Shown in pieces: positions 39,536-50,312 of a DNA stretch of 64,000 nucleotides. Both the position numbers and the translations under genes were made by a program. Every line of letters begins with the position of its first letter. The stretch's first letter is position 1. The notes beneath the pieces were generated by a model. That model searched no databases and was not told the DNA's origin. It saw only the letters and a program-made list of their open reading frames with translations. The stretch comes from SAR86 cluster bacterium (GTDB taxonomy: Bacteria > Pseudomonadota > Gammaproteobacteria > Pseudomonadales > Pseudohongiellaceae), in assembly GCA_002401885.1 (NCBI GenBank), contig NVUL01000043.1:28387-92386 (forward strand). Reading direction: 5' to 3'.

Positions 39536-40228
39536 TTAATTTTGTTCGTGGTATTGCGCCGCATATTGCCATGAGCCTTTTGATGAAAGTACTTTCCTAA
39601 GCCAGAAAGCTGCAAATAGTACTATTACAATCTCAGGTACATATAGAACTGGAGTTTCCACAATCCAATCTGGAAAAACTTGTTGTTGACCAAGGAAAAA
39701 TGACAGAGCGCCAAAAAAAAATGTAAAACACATACGCCATATATGCCGTGCTAATCGTTGCATTCCGTAGATTCCCTTACGAAGAATCAATCGTATATCT
39801 CCGCTGGCAAATATCAATGCCACAATCGTGAAAAAGAAGACTGAAGCTGGAGTTCCGTCTTTAAGGACCATATTTCCACTTGCTACGCTGAGACCAATTG
39901 CCAATGTAATAGCGACGAACACAAGCACGAATACGAGCGCTCCGTATTCAAATAGTCCAATCTTGCCTTCTTCCCTCCTCAGGGTCATCCATGCTGTTGT
40001 CACCGAATAGCATGCCAGAACAGCTACTAGCACGCCTCCAATGTTCTCTCGAATCAATCCTGTAACGACTCCGCCCACAGACATGCATACCATTGAAACA
40101 AAAAATACATTTCCAGCCCGTCTGTGCGGGTGTGAGCCTTTCCTTGCAAACATTGCGATTGAACCCGATATTAGCCCTATCGACCCTGAAATCACGTGGA
40201 AGAACAGAATGCTTGAAGAAATTGTCAA
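39536..40228 (-). CDS. Integral membrane protein, DUF2306-like
   Basis: HVISGSIGLISGSIAMFARKGSHPHRRAGNVFFVSM; several hydrophobic helices. Confidence 0.7.
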   Translation of the reverse strand: MTISSSILFFHVISGSIGLISGSIAMFARKGSHPHRRAGNVFFVSMVCMSVGGVVTGLIRENIGGVLVAVLACYSVTTAWMTLRREEGKIGLFEYGALVFVLVFVAITLAIGLSVASGNMVLKDGTPASVFFFTIVALIFASGDIRLILRKGIYGMQRLARHIWRMCFTFFFGALSFFLGQQQVFPDWIVETPVLYVPEIVIVLFAAFWLRKVLSSKGSWQYAAQYHEQN

Positions 40229-40373
40229 TTTGATTCGCCTTCAAGTAAATACTGAATTTGATACATCGGAATAGAATCAACACTTCGACGATATGACAGA
40301 CGATCAATTCGGAAAATGATTGTAATCATTCTGAGCTGAAGTCTATTGAAAGCAATTCCCTGCCCTTAGCCCT

Positions 40374-40580
40374 CTAGCTCGTCCTGACATCTTCATTTAC
40401 GTTTCTTCGATCTCTGAATCCCTCGAACTCATTCATATTAAAGTCGAAGTAAGGATTCTCGAACTCTATAACTCTCGCTTCGCGGCCTGTAATCATTCCC
40501 TCTGCCACCAAGACGCCCATGTAGACAATCAGTGTGGCTAGCAAGAGCGTATAGCGGTTTCTTAATATTAGATCTTTCAT
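40374..40580 (-). CDS. Small single-TM protein in ABC transporter operon
   Basis: 68 aa, NRYTLLLATLIVYMGVLVAEGM; 12 nt downstream of permease gene. Confidence 0.55.
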   Translation of the reverse strand: MKDLILRNRYTLLLATLIVYMGVLVAEGMITGREARVIEFENPYFDFNMNEFEGFRDRRNVNEDVRTS

Positions 40581-40592
40581 GGCTTGCTCCTC

Positions 40593-41447
40593 TTAGTCCG
40601 TAAAGCGACGCATGAATACTGCGCCCGCGATTAGAATAGCGCCGACCACTATTCCGAACAGTGTATCGTAGTTAAAAACTCTCTCGAATACGCTTTGAAA
40701 CTCGAAAATTAGATATTGATTCGGGTCTGACGTTCGCGACGCCACCCAGTTCGCCAAGTACTGCGTGCCGAATATGAAATCCTCGAGAAACCCTACGAGT
40801 ATGAAGACACCACCTGCCCACAATAGAGGCGTTTTCTTCGCGAAGGCTGAGAAAAGAAGCAACCAGCCTACGGATGGAAGCAACCAAAGAGAAGTCACCA
40901 AGGCAGAAATATAGATAAGCACCAGACTGGCGATTGCGGCTAGAAACATGTAGCCAATGCCTACTAGGTCCACATCGTTGCTAATCCCTAGTATCGTTAA
41001 CCAGACCATCGCGACCAGATACATCGCAAATATAATCAGAACGTAAAAGATTGGCGCGACCACGACAATGGCAACGATTTTAGAAAGCACTGTTTGAAGA
41101 TTCGAGACAGGCATGGACTGCCAAAATAAGACACTCATCTCCTTGCGGTCTTGATACAAGGTGTTAATGAGGTAAATAACGCTACATACATAGAGTGTGA
41201 GATAGAAGGGAACTGCCAATAACATAAAAAACGGCGCCATATCGAAGGGCGACAATCCATCAAATAGAACTGACACATAGCGCAGCCCTTCAGCCAATTG
41301 GCTCTGATCTATCTGAGTAGCTACCCATATCGTCGCCACCAAAATGAGCAAGGCGACTACAGCAGGCGCACCAATGAATAAATTTCTGTGCTCTAGCACT
41401 TCCCGTTTCAGGAGCCCGTAGAATTGAAGTAGTGCGAATTTATCCAT
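40593..41447 (-). CDS. ABC-2 type transporter permease
   Basis: Six hydrophobic segments; overlaps ATPase gene by 8 nt. Confidence 0.8.
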   Translation of the reverse strand: MDKFALLQFYGLLKREVLEHRNLFIGAPAVVALLILVATIWVATQIDQSQLAEGLRYVSVLFDGLSPFDMAPFFMLLAVPFYLTLYVCSVIYLINTLYQDRKEMSVLFWQSMPVSNLQTVLSKIVAIVVVAPIFYVLIIFAMYLVAMVWLTILGISNDVDLVGIGYMFLAAIASLVLIYISALVTSLWLLPSVGWLLLFSAFAKKTPLLWAGGVFILVGFLEDFIFGTQYLANWVASRTSDPNQYLIFEFQSVFERVFNYDTLFGIVVGAILIAGAVFMRRFTD

Positions 41448-42300
41448 GTTTTTCTTCCTTCAATTTCGCTACAAACAGATCGGCAACACTTGGAGTGTGC
41501 AACTCCCCCAAAATCTTCAGCTGTTCCCTGGAAACGGATTCAAAAGTGTAAGACTTTTTCCCGAGCAATTCGCGAACATAGATAGGCTGAAGCGCATCAG
41601 CCTGCGCCACCTTGTCTGTATCGACGAGGACTTCGGTATAGATATCGGGCAAGTCGGACATTAAGGAATCGAGAACTATCTTGCCCTTGTTTATGAACAC
41701 AAGATGCGAAAGTAACGTTTCTATCTCTTCGACCTGATGCGTACTGATAATTATCGTTCGATTCCCATCGTAAAAATCGTTAAGTAGGCGATCGTAGAAT
41801 TCTTTTCGGTAAATTATGTCTAAACCAAGTGTCGGCTCATCGAGCACGAGTAATTGAACTTCAATCGCCATCACTAAAGCGAGATGAAGTTGTGTCACCA
41901 TCCCTTTAGATAAATCTTTAATACGCTTATTCGCAGGGATGTCAGTAGTGCTGAGGGATTTTTCTGCTTTCTTGCGATCGAATCTAGGATGTACCGCTTC
42001 CACATAGTCTATTACATGAGAAACCTTGAGCCATTTAGGCAGAATACCCACATCGGCTATAAAACAGACATCTTCCATCAATTTGTGCCTGGCAATTCGA
42101 GGATCGCGGCCGGCGACACTGAGGTCACCGTCAACATCGCAGAGTCCTATCAGCGCTTTTAGAGTTGTCGTCTTACCTGCACCGTTAGGACCAATCAACC
42201 CACTGATGGATCCTCTAGGAATAGTCAAATCCACCCCATCCAGCGCAGTAAAGCTACCGTAGTTCTTTGTAAGTGATTTGGCTTCGACGATGTTACTCAT
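41440..42300 (-). CDS. ABC transporter ATP-binding protein
   Basis: Walker A GPNGAGKTT, LSKGMVTQLHLAL, LLVLDEPTLGLD. Confidence 0.93.
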   Translation of the reverse strand: MSNIVEAKSLTKNYGSFTALDGVDLTIPRGSISGLIGPNGAGKTTTLKALIGLCDVDGDLSVAGRDPRIARHKLMEDVCFIADVGILPKWLKVSHVIDYVEAVHPRFDRKKAEKSLSTTDIPANKRIKDLSKGMVTQLHLALVMAIEVQLLVLDEPTLGLDIIYRKEFYDRLLNDFYDGNRTIIISTHQVEEIETLLSHLVFINKGKIVLDSLMSDLPDIYTEVLVDTDKVAQADALQPIYVRELLGKKSYTFESVSREQLKILGELHTPSVADLFVAKLKEEKHG

Positions 42301-42325
42301 GCTCTATCCCCAAAATTCTCGATTT

Positions 42326-42685
42326 CTATTGATTCGTCGAGCTGCCAAGGAGTTCACCGATCTCCAAGCCCAGCCTCTCAATACGCTCAGCAATTTGTGG
42401 CCATTCCTGTTCAAGAAATTTTCTCCTTTCTTCGGTTGATAATTTATCCTTCGCTCCTGATAAGACATACATTCCAAGCCCCCGTTTTTTTTCAACCAAC
42501 TCTTCGTCGACTAATATTTGCATCGCTTTTGAAACAGTAATCGGATTGATACGCTGTTCGCTGGAAATTTGCCGCACGGACGGTAAGGCATCCCCTTCGG
42601 AGAGAACACCATCCATAATCAGCTCTACCAGCTTGGCTCTAAGCTGAATATAGATAGGTTCTTTGTTGTTCCACTTGATTTCCAA
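42326..42685 (-). CDS. GntR family regulator, YtrA subfamily
   Basis: PIYIQLRAKLVELIMDGVLSEGDALPSVRQISSEQRINPITVSKAMQIL. Confidence 0.9.
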   Translation of the reverse strand: MEIKWNNKEPIYIQLRAKLVELIMDGVLSEGDALPSVRQISSEQRINPITVSKAMQILVDEELVEKKRGLGMYVLSGAKDKLSTEERRKFLEQEWPQIAERIERLGLEIGELLGSSTNQ

Positions 42686-42834
42686 CTAGCGACTCCGCGT
42701 GATGTAGTGTTATACATAACTATAACACTATATCAGCGAAGAACAAGGAGAAATTTCTACGAGGTGTTCGAGAAGTGAATGACGGCTATCTAGCTGAAAT
42801 ATAGGGGAATAATACTCGAAGGAAGTGGTGAGGC

Positions 42835-44040
42835 CTAACTCTGCCTGCGCTCCAGTATCGTATCGCTGCTCAATAATTCTTGAATTTCTTGGTCTGCAAA
42901 ATCGAACTCGCGCAGAATCTGCTGAGTGTGTTCGCCGAACTTAGGTGGCTTATGTCTAACTGAACCGGGGGTGCGGGATAGCTTAATAGGCGTGCCTGTC
43001 ATCTTGTACCAGCCATCTTCAATAACCATTTCGCGATGCTTTGTGTGAGCGTGGTCCACTACTTGCGCGGTATCGTGGATAGCGCCCGCCGCTAATCCTG
43101 CATTGGCAAGACGATCGGCAATCTCGCTGCCATCGATCTTCATCAAGCTCGACTCTATTTCTGCCTTTAGGTCATCACGATTAGTGACGCGATCAATGTT
43201 ATTTAGAAACCTAGCGTCTGAGATTAGCTCCTCCCTGCCCAGCTCGACACACATCTTCGCATAAGCGCGATTATTTCCTGCACCAACAAAAATATCTACC
43301 GTCTTCGTGCGAAATGTATCGTAGGGGCTAATATTCGGGTGGGCGTTACCCGTCGCTACCGGCACCTGGCCTGAATATAAATAATTAGGAATATGCGGAT
43401 GCATCAATGAAACGGCGCAGTCGTAGAGTGTCATATCCAGATACTGTCCTTGCTGCGACTTTTCTCTTTCCGCCATCGCCATCAGAATTGCAACAGCCGA
43501 GTACAGCCCAGTGCCCATATCCACCATAGCTAAACCAAGTCTCGTGGGATTGCTACCCGCCTCCCCGTTTATACTGAACCATCCTGCCATAGCCTGAATA
43601 ATTGCATCGTATCCAGGATGCCCGCCCCATGGACCGTCACTGCCAAATCCGCTAACTCTGCAATGTATTAGTCTGGGAAATTTTTCCTTTAGTATGTCTT
43701 CATAACCAAGGCCCCATTTTTCCATGGTCCCCGGTTTGAAATTTTCGATGAGTACGTCTGCTTTTTCTAGCAGTCTTAACAGCACTGCCTGTCCATCGGG
43801 TTTCGAAAGATCCAAGCCCATAGAGCGCTTGTTTCGATTTACTCCCAGAAAGTAAGCAGAATCTTCATCGTGAAAGGGAGGCCCCCAATCTCGAGTCTCG
43901 TCTCCGCGAGGAGGTTCGATCTTGATTATTTCGGCACCATGATCACCCAACATCTGCGTACAGTAAGGCCCGCCCAAAACTCGGGACAGATCGATGACTA
44001 ATTTTCCCTTAAGAGCACCATCACTGGACATATTAAACAC
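42835..44040 (-). CDS. CaiB/BaiF family CoA-transferase
   Basis: VIDLSRVLGGPYCTQMLGDHGAEIIKIEPPRGDETR, LIENFKPGTMEKWGLGY. Confidence 0.93.
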   Translation of the reverse strand: MFNMSSDGALKGKLVIDLSRVLGGPYCTQMLGDHGAEIIKIEPPRGDETRDWGPPFHDEDSAYFLGVNRNKRSMGLDLSKPDGQAVLLRLLEKADVLIENFKPGTMEKWGLGYEDILKEKFPRLIHCRVSGFGSDGPWGGHPGYDAIIQAMAGWFSINGEAGSNPTRLGLAMVDMGTGLYSAVAILMAMAEREKSQQGQYLDMTLYDCAVSLMHPHIPNYLYSGQVPVATGNAHPNISPYDTFRTKTVDIFVGAGNNRAYAKMCVELGREELISDARFLNNIDRVTNRDDLKAEIESSLMKIDGSEIADRLANAGLAAGAIHDTAQVVDHAHTKHREMVIEDGWYKMTGTPIKLSRTPGSVRHKPPKFGEHTQQILREFDFADQEIQELLSSDTILERRQS

Positions 44041-44170
44041 GTTGAATTCCTGATTTTTGCGTTGCGCATCGCTACACAGACGATTCGTTTATTCGGGGGG
44101 TGAGGATACGGCAGCGTCGGCAACGGTTCAAGTCCCTGCAATAGTGTCTGCGCGAGAGGTGGAGAGGACA

Positions 44171-45085
44171 CTACACAGCCTCGCCTAGCAGCTCACGATT
44201 TAAGCCTTCTCTGCGAATCAATATCTTGAGCTGCTGCAGCGCCTCAATCTGAATTTGCCTAACCCTTTCCCGCGTAAGACCCACTTCGACACCCACGTTC
44301 TCCAGTGTGTCAGTGTCAAAGCCTCTCAATCCAAAGCGTCGACAGATAATTTCCCGCTGCTTCTCGGATAGTTGCTGTAACCAACACTCTATTCGAGCGC
44401 GCATCTCAGATGTTTGAACGTGATTTCGGGGGTTCTGCTTTGACTCTGCGCTAAGCATATCCACCACCGCAGTTTCCGAATCAGCGGCAGCAGGCGCATC
44501 CACAGAGCATAGACCCTCATTCAGAATCATAAGCCGTTCGACATCCAACCGTGAACAACCCGTCGACTCGGCAATTTCGCGACTGCCCGCCTCTTGTCCC
44601 GTTTCTCTAACGTAGTCTCGCTGAACTCGAAGGAAGCCGTTCAGTCGCTTAACAATATGCACAGGCAAGCGAATAGTTCTCGCCTGATTCATCAAACCAC
44701 GTTCGATATTCTGTCGAATCCACCACGTCGCATAAGTCGAGAAACGAAAGCCCTTCTCCGGATCGAATTTCTCAACAGCGTGTATCAACCCCAGATTACC
44801 CTCCTCTATCAGGTCCAGTAGAGAGAGCCCTCGATTCAGATAGCGTCTCGCGATTTTTACGACCAGGCGCAGATTGCTTTCAATCATCCTGCGCCTGCTG
44901 GCACTATCTCCCTGTAACGCGCGCCGCGCATAGAACACCTCTTCTTCGGCGGACAGCAGAGGCGTATGCCCAATTTCTTTAAGGTAGATTCGAGTTACAT
45001 CTAGAGCAGTGTCTATCGGTTTAGCAGCGACGCTTTGCGGTTTCTGAGAATCGCTAGTATTGAGCGTCAGTTTCTTATTATTCAT
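44171..45085 (-). CDS. rpoS: RNA polymerase sigma factor RpoS
   Basis: [60 protein letters not shown]; start placed at MNNKKLTLN. Confidence 0.9.
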   Translation of the reverse strand: MNNKKLTLNTSDSQKPQSVAAKPIDTALDVTRIYLKEIGHTPLLSAEEEVFYARRALQGDSASRRRMIESNLRLVVKIARRYLNRGLSLLDLIEEGNLGLIHAVEKFDPEKGFRFSTYATWWIRQNIERGLMNQARTIRLPVHIVKRLNGFLRVQRDYVRETGQEAGSREIAESTGCSRLDVERLMILNEGLCSVDAPAAADSETAVVDMLSAESKQNPRNHVQTSEMRARIECWLQQLSEKQREIICRRFGLRGFDTDTLENVGVEVGLTRERVRQIQIEALQQLKILIRREGLNRELLGEAV

Positions 45086-45237
45086 GCAGAGACTCCTTCT
45101 CTGTAGACAAATAATCCGGCGAACACATCCATTGTGTTCCATTGTTTGCATCTCCCGAATATCAGGGCTGACGCGCGCGAAGATTACTTAACTAAAGTAT
45201 AGAGTGCTTTGCGAAAAAGTCGAATCGTTTGACGCCG

Positions 45238-45804
45238 CTAATCCAAGATGGCGGGCAAGAAAAACTCGGCAACCATTATTGGTTTCTCGAAGAGATAGAA
45301 AAGACTGCGCCTTCCCCAGGAATCACCCGCAATGGGCGTTATCTCTATACCGCTTCTAATCAGGTCGGGGTGGCTGAACAGATATTCACCGAGGGGCTTT
45401 TCGTTTAGCTCGAGCACACGCTTGAGTGGTCCAGTCAGACTAAACTCTGGAATCAGCGTGTGCGCCAATACCCAAGGAGTATTATCACCAACAAGCACCA
45501 CTTTGCGGGACCAGAATCTATGGTCACTCGCCAAGGGTCCAAAGCAGCAGCGAACGACTGGATTTGGAAGCAGTAACCACTCCTCTTCACGCACCTCAAC
45601 GCGAAAGTCTCCTCCGCTTTTCTCGATTAACAACTTCGTGAGTGAACTCGAGTCGAATAGCCATTGCCGCCACGCATCAACGGCGAGCAAGCGACGTTCT
45701 CCTTCGCTATGCCAATCGAGACTTGAATCCGAGATATCAGGGACGTCAAGGAGCAGATTTTCTAGCAGTAAATTGGAGTCAGCTTTCGATTGCAAGGGCA
45801 TCAA
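45238..45804 (-). CDS. ubiC: Chorismate lyase
   Basis: WSRKVVLVGDNTPWVLAHTLIP, GRRSLFYLFEKPIMVAEFFLPAI. Confidence 0.88.
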   Translation of the reverse strand: MMPLQSKADSNLLLENLLLDVPDISDSSLDWHSEGERRLLAVDAWRQWLFDSSSLTKLLIEKSGGDFRVEVREEEWLLLPNPVVRCCFGPLASDHRFWSRKVVLVGDNTPWVLAHTLIPEFSLTGPLKRVLELNEKPLGEYLFSHPDLIRSGIEITPIAGDSWGRRSLFYLFEKPIMVAEFFLPAILD

Positions 45805-45885
45805 TTATCGAGGGTGGCGGAATTGAATGCCCCACGCTGCAAGTTGCAGTGCGGGGCAGGTTTTGCAGTGTACTATCTCTACCTA

Positions 45886-46941
45886 CTAGCGTGGTCGGTA
45901 GCTCTCAGTTGTATTAATGAGTACAGTCATCACACGTCGGTTCTCAGCCCGACCCGCATCAGACTCGTTGCTTGCAACTGGCTGCGACTCACCGAAACCA
46001 CGAGACGATACACGGCTTGCCTGTACGTTAAAGCGATCAATCATCACCTGACGCACAGCAGCGACACGGCGATCTGACAGGTCAAGATTGTAGACCTCTG
46101 TGCCGCGGCTATCTGTGTGGCCTTCTAGCTCAATATCAACATCTGGAAACCGGGCCATGAAATCAACCACTTCCTCTATCTCAGAGAAGTATTCTGATTT
46201 GACCTCAGAACGGTCGAAATCGAAATTAACCATCAGCTCAACTCTTGCCACTTCTTCCACTGGTATCGGGCAGCCATCTGCGTCGACTGCGTAGCTTCTA
46301 GGCGTGTCTGGGCAGTTGTCACGGCTATCTGGAACACCGTCTCTATCAGCATCGGATGCAGGAGCTGGCGCAGCTGCAGGGCGTGCAGCAGCTGCCGGTG
46401 CCCGCGCCACTGCTGGACGAGACTTATTTCCACCGAAACGGTAGACCAATGCGGTATCAATGCCCACATCACCATCTTCGTGATCTCGATCCCTGTAGTT
46501 GAAGGAGCGAACTGCCGTGCGCCAAGACCACTGATCGGAGATTTTGTAACTTACACCACCGCCAATATCCCACACCGTGTCGTTTTCGCCACCAAAATTA
46601 GTATTCCCCACACCACCTACAACAAAGGTATCGAAAACGCCAAGATTCACACCTAAATCGTAGATGGCATCCAATTTGTAGTGATCAATATCAATCTCCC
46701 GGCCACCGAAAGGCTTGCTATCCAAATCGAACGTGCTCAGCTCAAAGCTTAGTCGGTCGGTGAAATCATAGCCGATACCCAAAAAGTAGTTGATATCGTC
46801 TTTGAGCCCAGTCCTATCATCAAAATCCATCCACTGCAGCCCAGGCGCTATATAAAACTGGCCTTCATCCGCTAGGGCGATGGGCGAGAGAAGCCCCGCA
46901 GAAACGAGTAGGACTGCCGATATTTTGATACGTAAACTCAT
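45886..46941 (-). CDS. OmpA-family outer membrane protein with N-terminal beta barrel
   Basis: Barrel-like N-terminus, DADRDGVPDSRDNCPDTP (thrombospondin type 3-like), LEGHTDSRGTEVYNLDLSDRRVAAV. Confidence 0.92.
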   Translation of the reverse strand: MSLRIKISAVLLVSAGLLSPIALADEGQFYIAPGLQWMDFDDRTGLKDDINYFLGIGYDFTDRLSFELSTFDLDSKPFGGREIDIDHYKLDAIYDLGVNLGVFDTFVVGGVGNTNFGGENDTVWDIGGGVSYKISDQWSWRTAVRSFNYRDRDHEDGDVGIDTALVYRFGGNKSRPAVARAPAAAARPAAAPAPASDADRDGVPDSRDNCPDTPRSYAVDADGCPIPVEEVARVELMVNFDFDRSEVKSEYFSEIEEVVDFMARFPDVDIELEGHTDSRGTEVYNLDLSDRRVAAVRQVMIDRFNVQASRVSSRGFGESQPVASNESDAGRAENRRVMTVLINTTESYRPR

Positions 46942-47312
46942 AATAGTTTCCACATTATTAATATAGTGATTAGTTGAAAAATTTGAGCGCATTATATTGA
47001 TAATGCTGCACATATAAAGAATTACTCTTGCATTTTTACCCTTTTTTCCCTGTTCTACCCCAATTGGGGCATACCCTTGAAAAACGGACGCCTATTTCCA
47101 GTGAGGAGCCTAGGTTCAATCCAAACTAGCAACCATTTCTCGGACAACTAGAATTTCCTATTTATGCCAGGAGCAAGCAGTTAGCGCTAGCCGGTCCACT
47201 GTCAGCCACATACAATATGCCCACACCATAATGGCATCCAAGCAGTCTCTGATGACTACCTCTCTCAGCAATCCATTAGGCAGACCACCGATCATGCTTC
47301 AGGTATCTCAGC

Positions 47313-48668
47313 TTGCAAAATTGGCGCTCTGAACTAAATCGGCTCTGCCTACTATTATCACTGGCCGCCGTAGTCGGCTACGCCGTGGGTCATGTCAGTT
47401 GGGCTATGTTGATCAGCCTTTGCGTCTACTACCTATACAATCTCTATCAGCTGCGCCGCTTCAACCTCTGGCTGAATCGAGATTCATCCGAGGCTGATTC
47501 CGAACCCCCCGAGAGCTTTGGACTTTGGGGAAATATCTTCGACGGAATTTACCGCCTGCAGAAGCAAGAGCGGCGCGCGAGCTCTTATCTAGCCAATATA
47601 GTCGACAAGGCGCAGGAGTCTTCCGCCGCGCTGAAAATGGCTGTTGTCATGATCAATAGGCAAGGTAATCTCGATTGGTGGAATTTCGCAGCGGAAAAAT
47701 TACTCGGCCTGCAGCATCCAAAGGACCGTAATCAATCCGTCACCAATCTCATACGCAATCCTAGCTTTTCGGAATATTTCCATAGCGAGAACTATGATGA
47801 GACTCTAAAAATGGAGGCGCCTGGGGAGAGCAATAAGATACTTGAGTTTCAGATTGCCTTATTTGGCGAGAATGAGCGCCTGATGATTGTCCGCGACATT
47901 ACACAGCTGCACCGCCTCGAGTCCATGCGCAAAGACTTCGTCGGTAACGTCTCCCACGAACTGGGGACCCCAATAACTGTCATAAAAGGGTATTTAGAAG
48001 CGATTCTCGACAATCTCGACGGGATGGACGCGAAATGGCATAAGCCCATGCGTCAAATGCAACAGCATTCGACGCGCATGGAAAATATAGTTCGAGACTT
48101 GCTGATGTTATCTAGCCTCGAGACAAAGGGGCTTACGAAGACGCAGGATGTCATTGACCTGAAGAGTCTGTTTTCCGAAATCGAAAGCGATACTCAACAG
48201 ATGTTCAAGGACAAGTCGCATACCTTCGAGCTTATCTGCCCCCCTGCCCTCTGCCTCGTCGGTAAGCGGAGTGAGCTGTACAGCGCAATTTCCAATTTGG
48301 TCGTAAACGCAGCCAAATACACTCCCGCTGGTGGGCATATCAAGCTATCGGCTAACAAAGGCACGGAATCCTTAAATATAGCAGTACGGGACAATGGTGC
48401 CGGTATTGAGAACCATCACATTTCGAGGCTCACTGAACGGTTCTATCGAATCGATGGGAGCCGGTCTTCGGATACCGGAGGAACAGGCCTGGGGCTGGCT
48501 ATCGTAAAACATATTCTGGCGAGACACGAGGCTGAACTAGAAATAAAGAGCATCTATGGCGAGGGCAGTTGCTTCACTTGCAGACTGCCGCTAAGTCGGG
48601 CGGCTTCTAACTCCGCCTATGATAAACAGAGTAAAAATTCTACGGACAAAGAGACGGGGCAGGTCTAA
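47313..48668 (+). CDS. phoR: Phosphate regulon sensor histidine kinase PhoR
   Basis: Two N-terminal TM helices, PAS-like region, FVGNVSHELGTPITVIKGYLE, DTGGTGLGLAIVKHIL; TTG start. Confidence 0.88.
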   Translation: MQNWRSELNRLCLLLSLAAVVGYAVGHVSWAMLISLCVYYLYNLYQLRRFNLWLNRDSSEADSEPPESFGLWGNIFDGIYRLQKQERRASSYLANIVDKAQESSAALKMAVVMINRQGNLDWWNFAAEKLLGLQHPKDRNQSVTNLIRNPSFSEYFHSENYDETLKMEAPGESNKILEFQIALFGENERLMIVRDITQLHRLESMRKDFVGNVSHELGTPITVIKGYLEAILDNLDGMDAKWHKPMRQMQQHSTRMENIVRDLLMLSSLETKGLTKTQDVIDLKSLFSEIESDTQQMFKDKSHTFELICPPALCLVGKRSELYSAISNLVVNAAKYTPAGGHIKLSANKGTESLNIAVRDNGAGIENHHISRLTERFYRIDGSRSSDTGGTGLGLAIVKHILARHEAELEIKSIYGEGSCFTCRLPLSRAASNSAYDKQSKNSTDKETGQV

Positions 48669-49390
48669 TCTGATTCCGACAGTTGGTCGGCAATATTCGC
48701 CAGCGGAGCGTGTCTTACATCCATGCCTTTGACCAAGTAGATGACGTGCTCAGATATATTTTTCGCATGATCGCCAATTCTCTCCAGCGCTCGCAATGCC
48801 CACAACAAATTCAACATGCGGCTTATGCTTCTAGGGTCTTCCATCATATAGGTAATGAGAGATCGCATCGCGGAACCGTATTCGTTATCGACAACTAGAT
48901 CGTCATGAGCTATTTCCAGCGCAGATTTCACGTCATAACGCGCGAAGGCGTCTAGTGTCAAATTGAGCATTCGAGCTACTCGGTCTCCTAAATGCCTGAA
49001 TTCCACAATCCCCTCGGGATAGTCGCCATCTTCAGAGAGTTTGATCGCCATGCGCGCAATCTTCGAGGATTCGTCGCCTATTCTTTCGAGGTCGCGGACA
49101 GTCTTGATGATAGTCAGGACTAAACGTAAATCGCGGGCCGCAGGCTGCCGCCTAGCAAGAATTAGGTTGCACTCTTCGTCGATCTTAATTTCCATAGCAT
49201 CGATCAAGTCTTCTTGCACCAAGACTTCGGCGGCAATGCCAGTATCAGCAGACGTCATTGAAACAAGCGCATCCGCCAACTGCTGCTCCACTGCACCACC
49301 CATCTCTAACAATTGGTTCTTGACGTCTTCCAACTCAGAATTAAACTGCTTGGAAATATGGTCGCCGTGACCTTCAGCTTGAGGGTTCAT
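48665..49390 (-). CDS. phoU: Phosphate transport system regulator PhoU
   Basis: HISKQFNSELEDVKNQLLEMGGAVEQQ, RDLERIGDESSKIA, LERIGDHAKNISEHVIYLV. Confidence 0.95.
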   Translation of the reverse strand: MNPQAEGHGDHISKQFNSELEDVKNQLLEMGGAVEQQLADALVSMTSADTGIAAEVLVQEDLIDAMEIKIDEECNLILARRQPAARDLRLVLTIIKTVRDLERIGDESSKIARMAIKLSEDGDYPEGIVEFRHLGDRVARMLNLTLDAFARYDVKSALEIAHDDLVVDNEYGSAMRSLITYMMEDPRSISRMLNLLWALRALERIGDHAKNISEHVIYLVKGMDVRHAPLANIADQLSESD

Positions 49391-49422
49391 TGTAAATTCC
49401 TGTCAAAGATGACTTGTTCGTT

Positions 49423-50286
49423 CTAGCCGTAACGGCCAGTAATGTAGTCTTCAGTTTGTTTTTGCCGCGGGTTGGTAAAGATTGAGTTAGTTGAATCGAA
49501 CTCAACCATATTGCCCATGTACATGAAGGCGGTAAAGTCTGACACCCGCGCTGCCTGTTGCATGTTGTGCGTGACGATGACGATTGTGTAGTCAGTCTTA
49601 AGTTCGTTGATTAACTCTTCGATTTTTAGAGTTGAGATTGGATCCAATGCAGAAGCTGGCTCATCTAACAGCAATACTTCCGGTTCTACAGCTATCGTTC
49701 TCGCAATAACCAAACGCTGTTGCTGACCTCCAGACATGCCAAGAGCACTATCGTTAAGCCTATCTTTTACTTCGTCCCAAAGTGCCGCTGCCATTAGTGA
49801 ATTCTCTACGGCATCATCCAGAATACGCTTCGAATTAATTCCCTGAATACGCAGACCATAGGCGACATTCTCATAGATGGACTTTGGAAACGGATTGGGC
49901 TTCTGGAACACCATTCCTACCCGGCGCCTTAGGTCGGCGACATCAATAGACTTCTGATAGATGTCACTACCATCTAATGACACTAAGCCTTCGATAACGC
50001 AGTCATCAACCAAGTCATTCATTCGATTAAAACAACGAAGCAGGCTCGATTTACCACAACCACTAGGCCCAATAAACGCAGTCACTCGCTGTTTTGGTAT
50101 AGTCAGATTAATATCTATTAACGCCTGCTTGTTTTTCGAATAGAAAAGATTCAGATTTTCAATGTCAATGCAGCTAGAAAGCACCTCACCACCAGTCTTA
50201 GTCTTGTCGCCTAGAACAGCCGACACATCCACCTTCATCGTTGGTGATGGCGTGTCTCGGGCCTGCTCACTACTCATGTCATTCAT
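49423..50286 (-). CDS. pstB: Phosphate ABC transporter ATP-binding protein
   Basis: [52 protein letters not shown]-like [13 protein letters not shown]. Confidence 0.96.
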   Translation of the reverse strand: MNDMSSEQARDTPSPTMKVDVSAVLGDKTKTGGEVLSSCIDIENLNLFYSKNKQALIDINLTIPKQRVTAFIGPSGCGKSSLLRCFNRMNDLVDDCVIEGLVSLDGSDIYQKSIDVADLRRRVGMVFQKPNPFPKSIYENVAYGLRIQGINSKRILDDAVENSLMAAALWDEVKDRLNDSALGMSGGQQQRLVIARTIAVEPEVLLLDEPASALDPISTLKIEELINELKTDYTIVIVTHNMQQAARVSDFTAFMYMGNMVEFDSTNSIFTNPRQKQTEDYITGRYG

Positions 50287-50312
50287 CTTTATTTAGTCCA
50301 TTTAAACAATTG

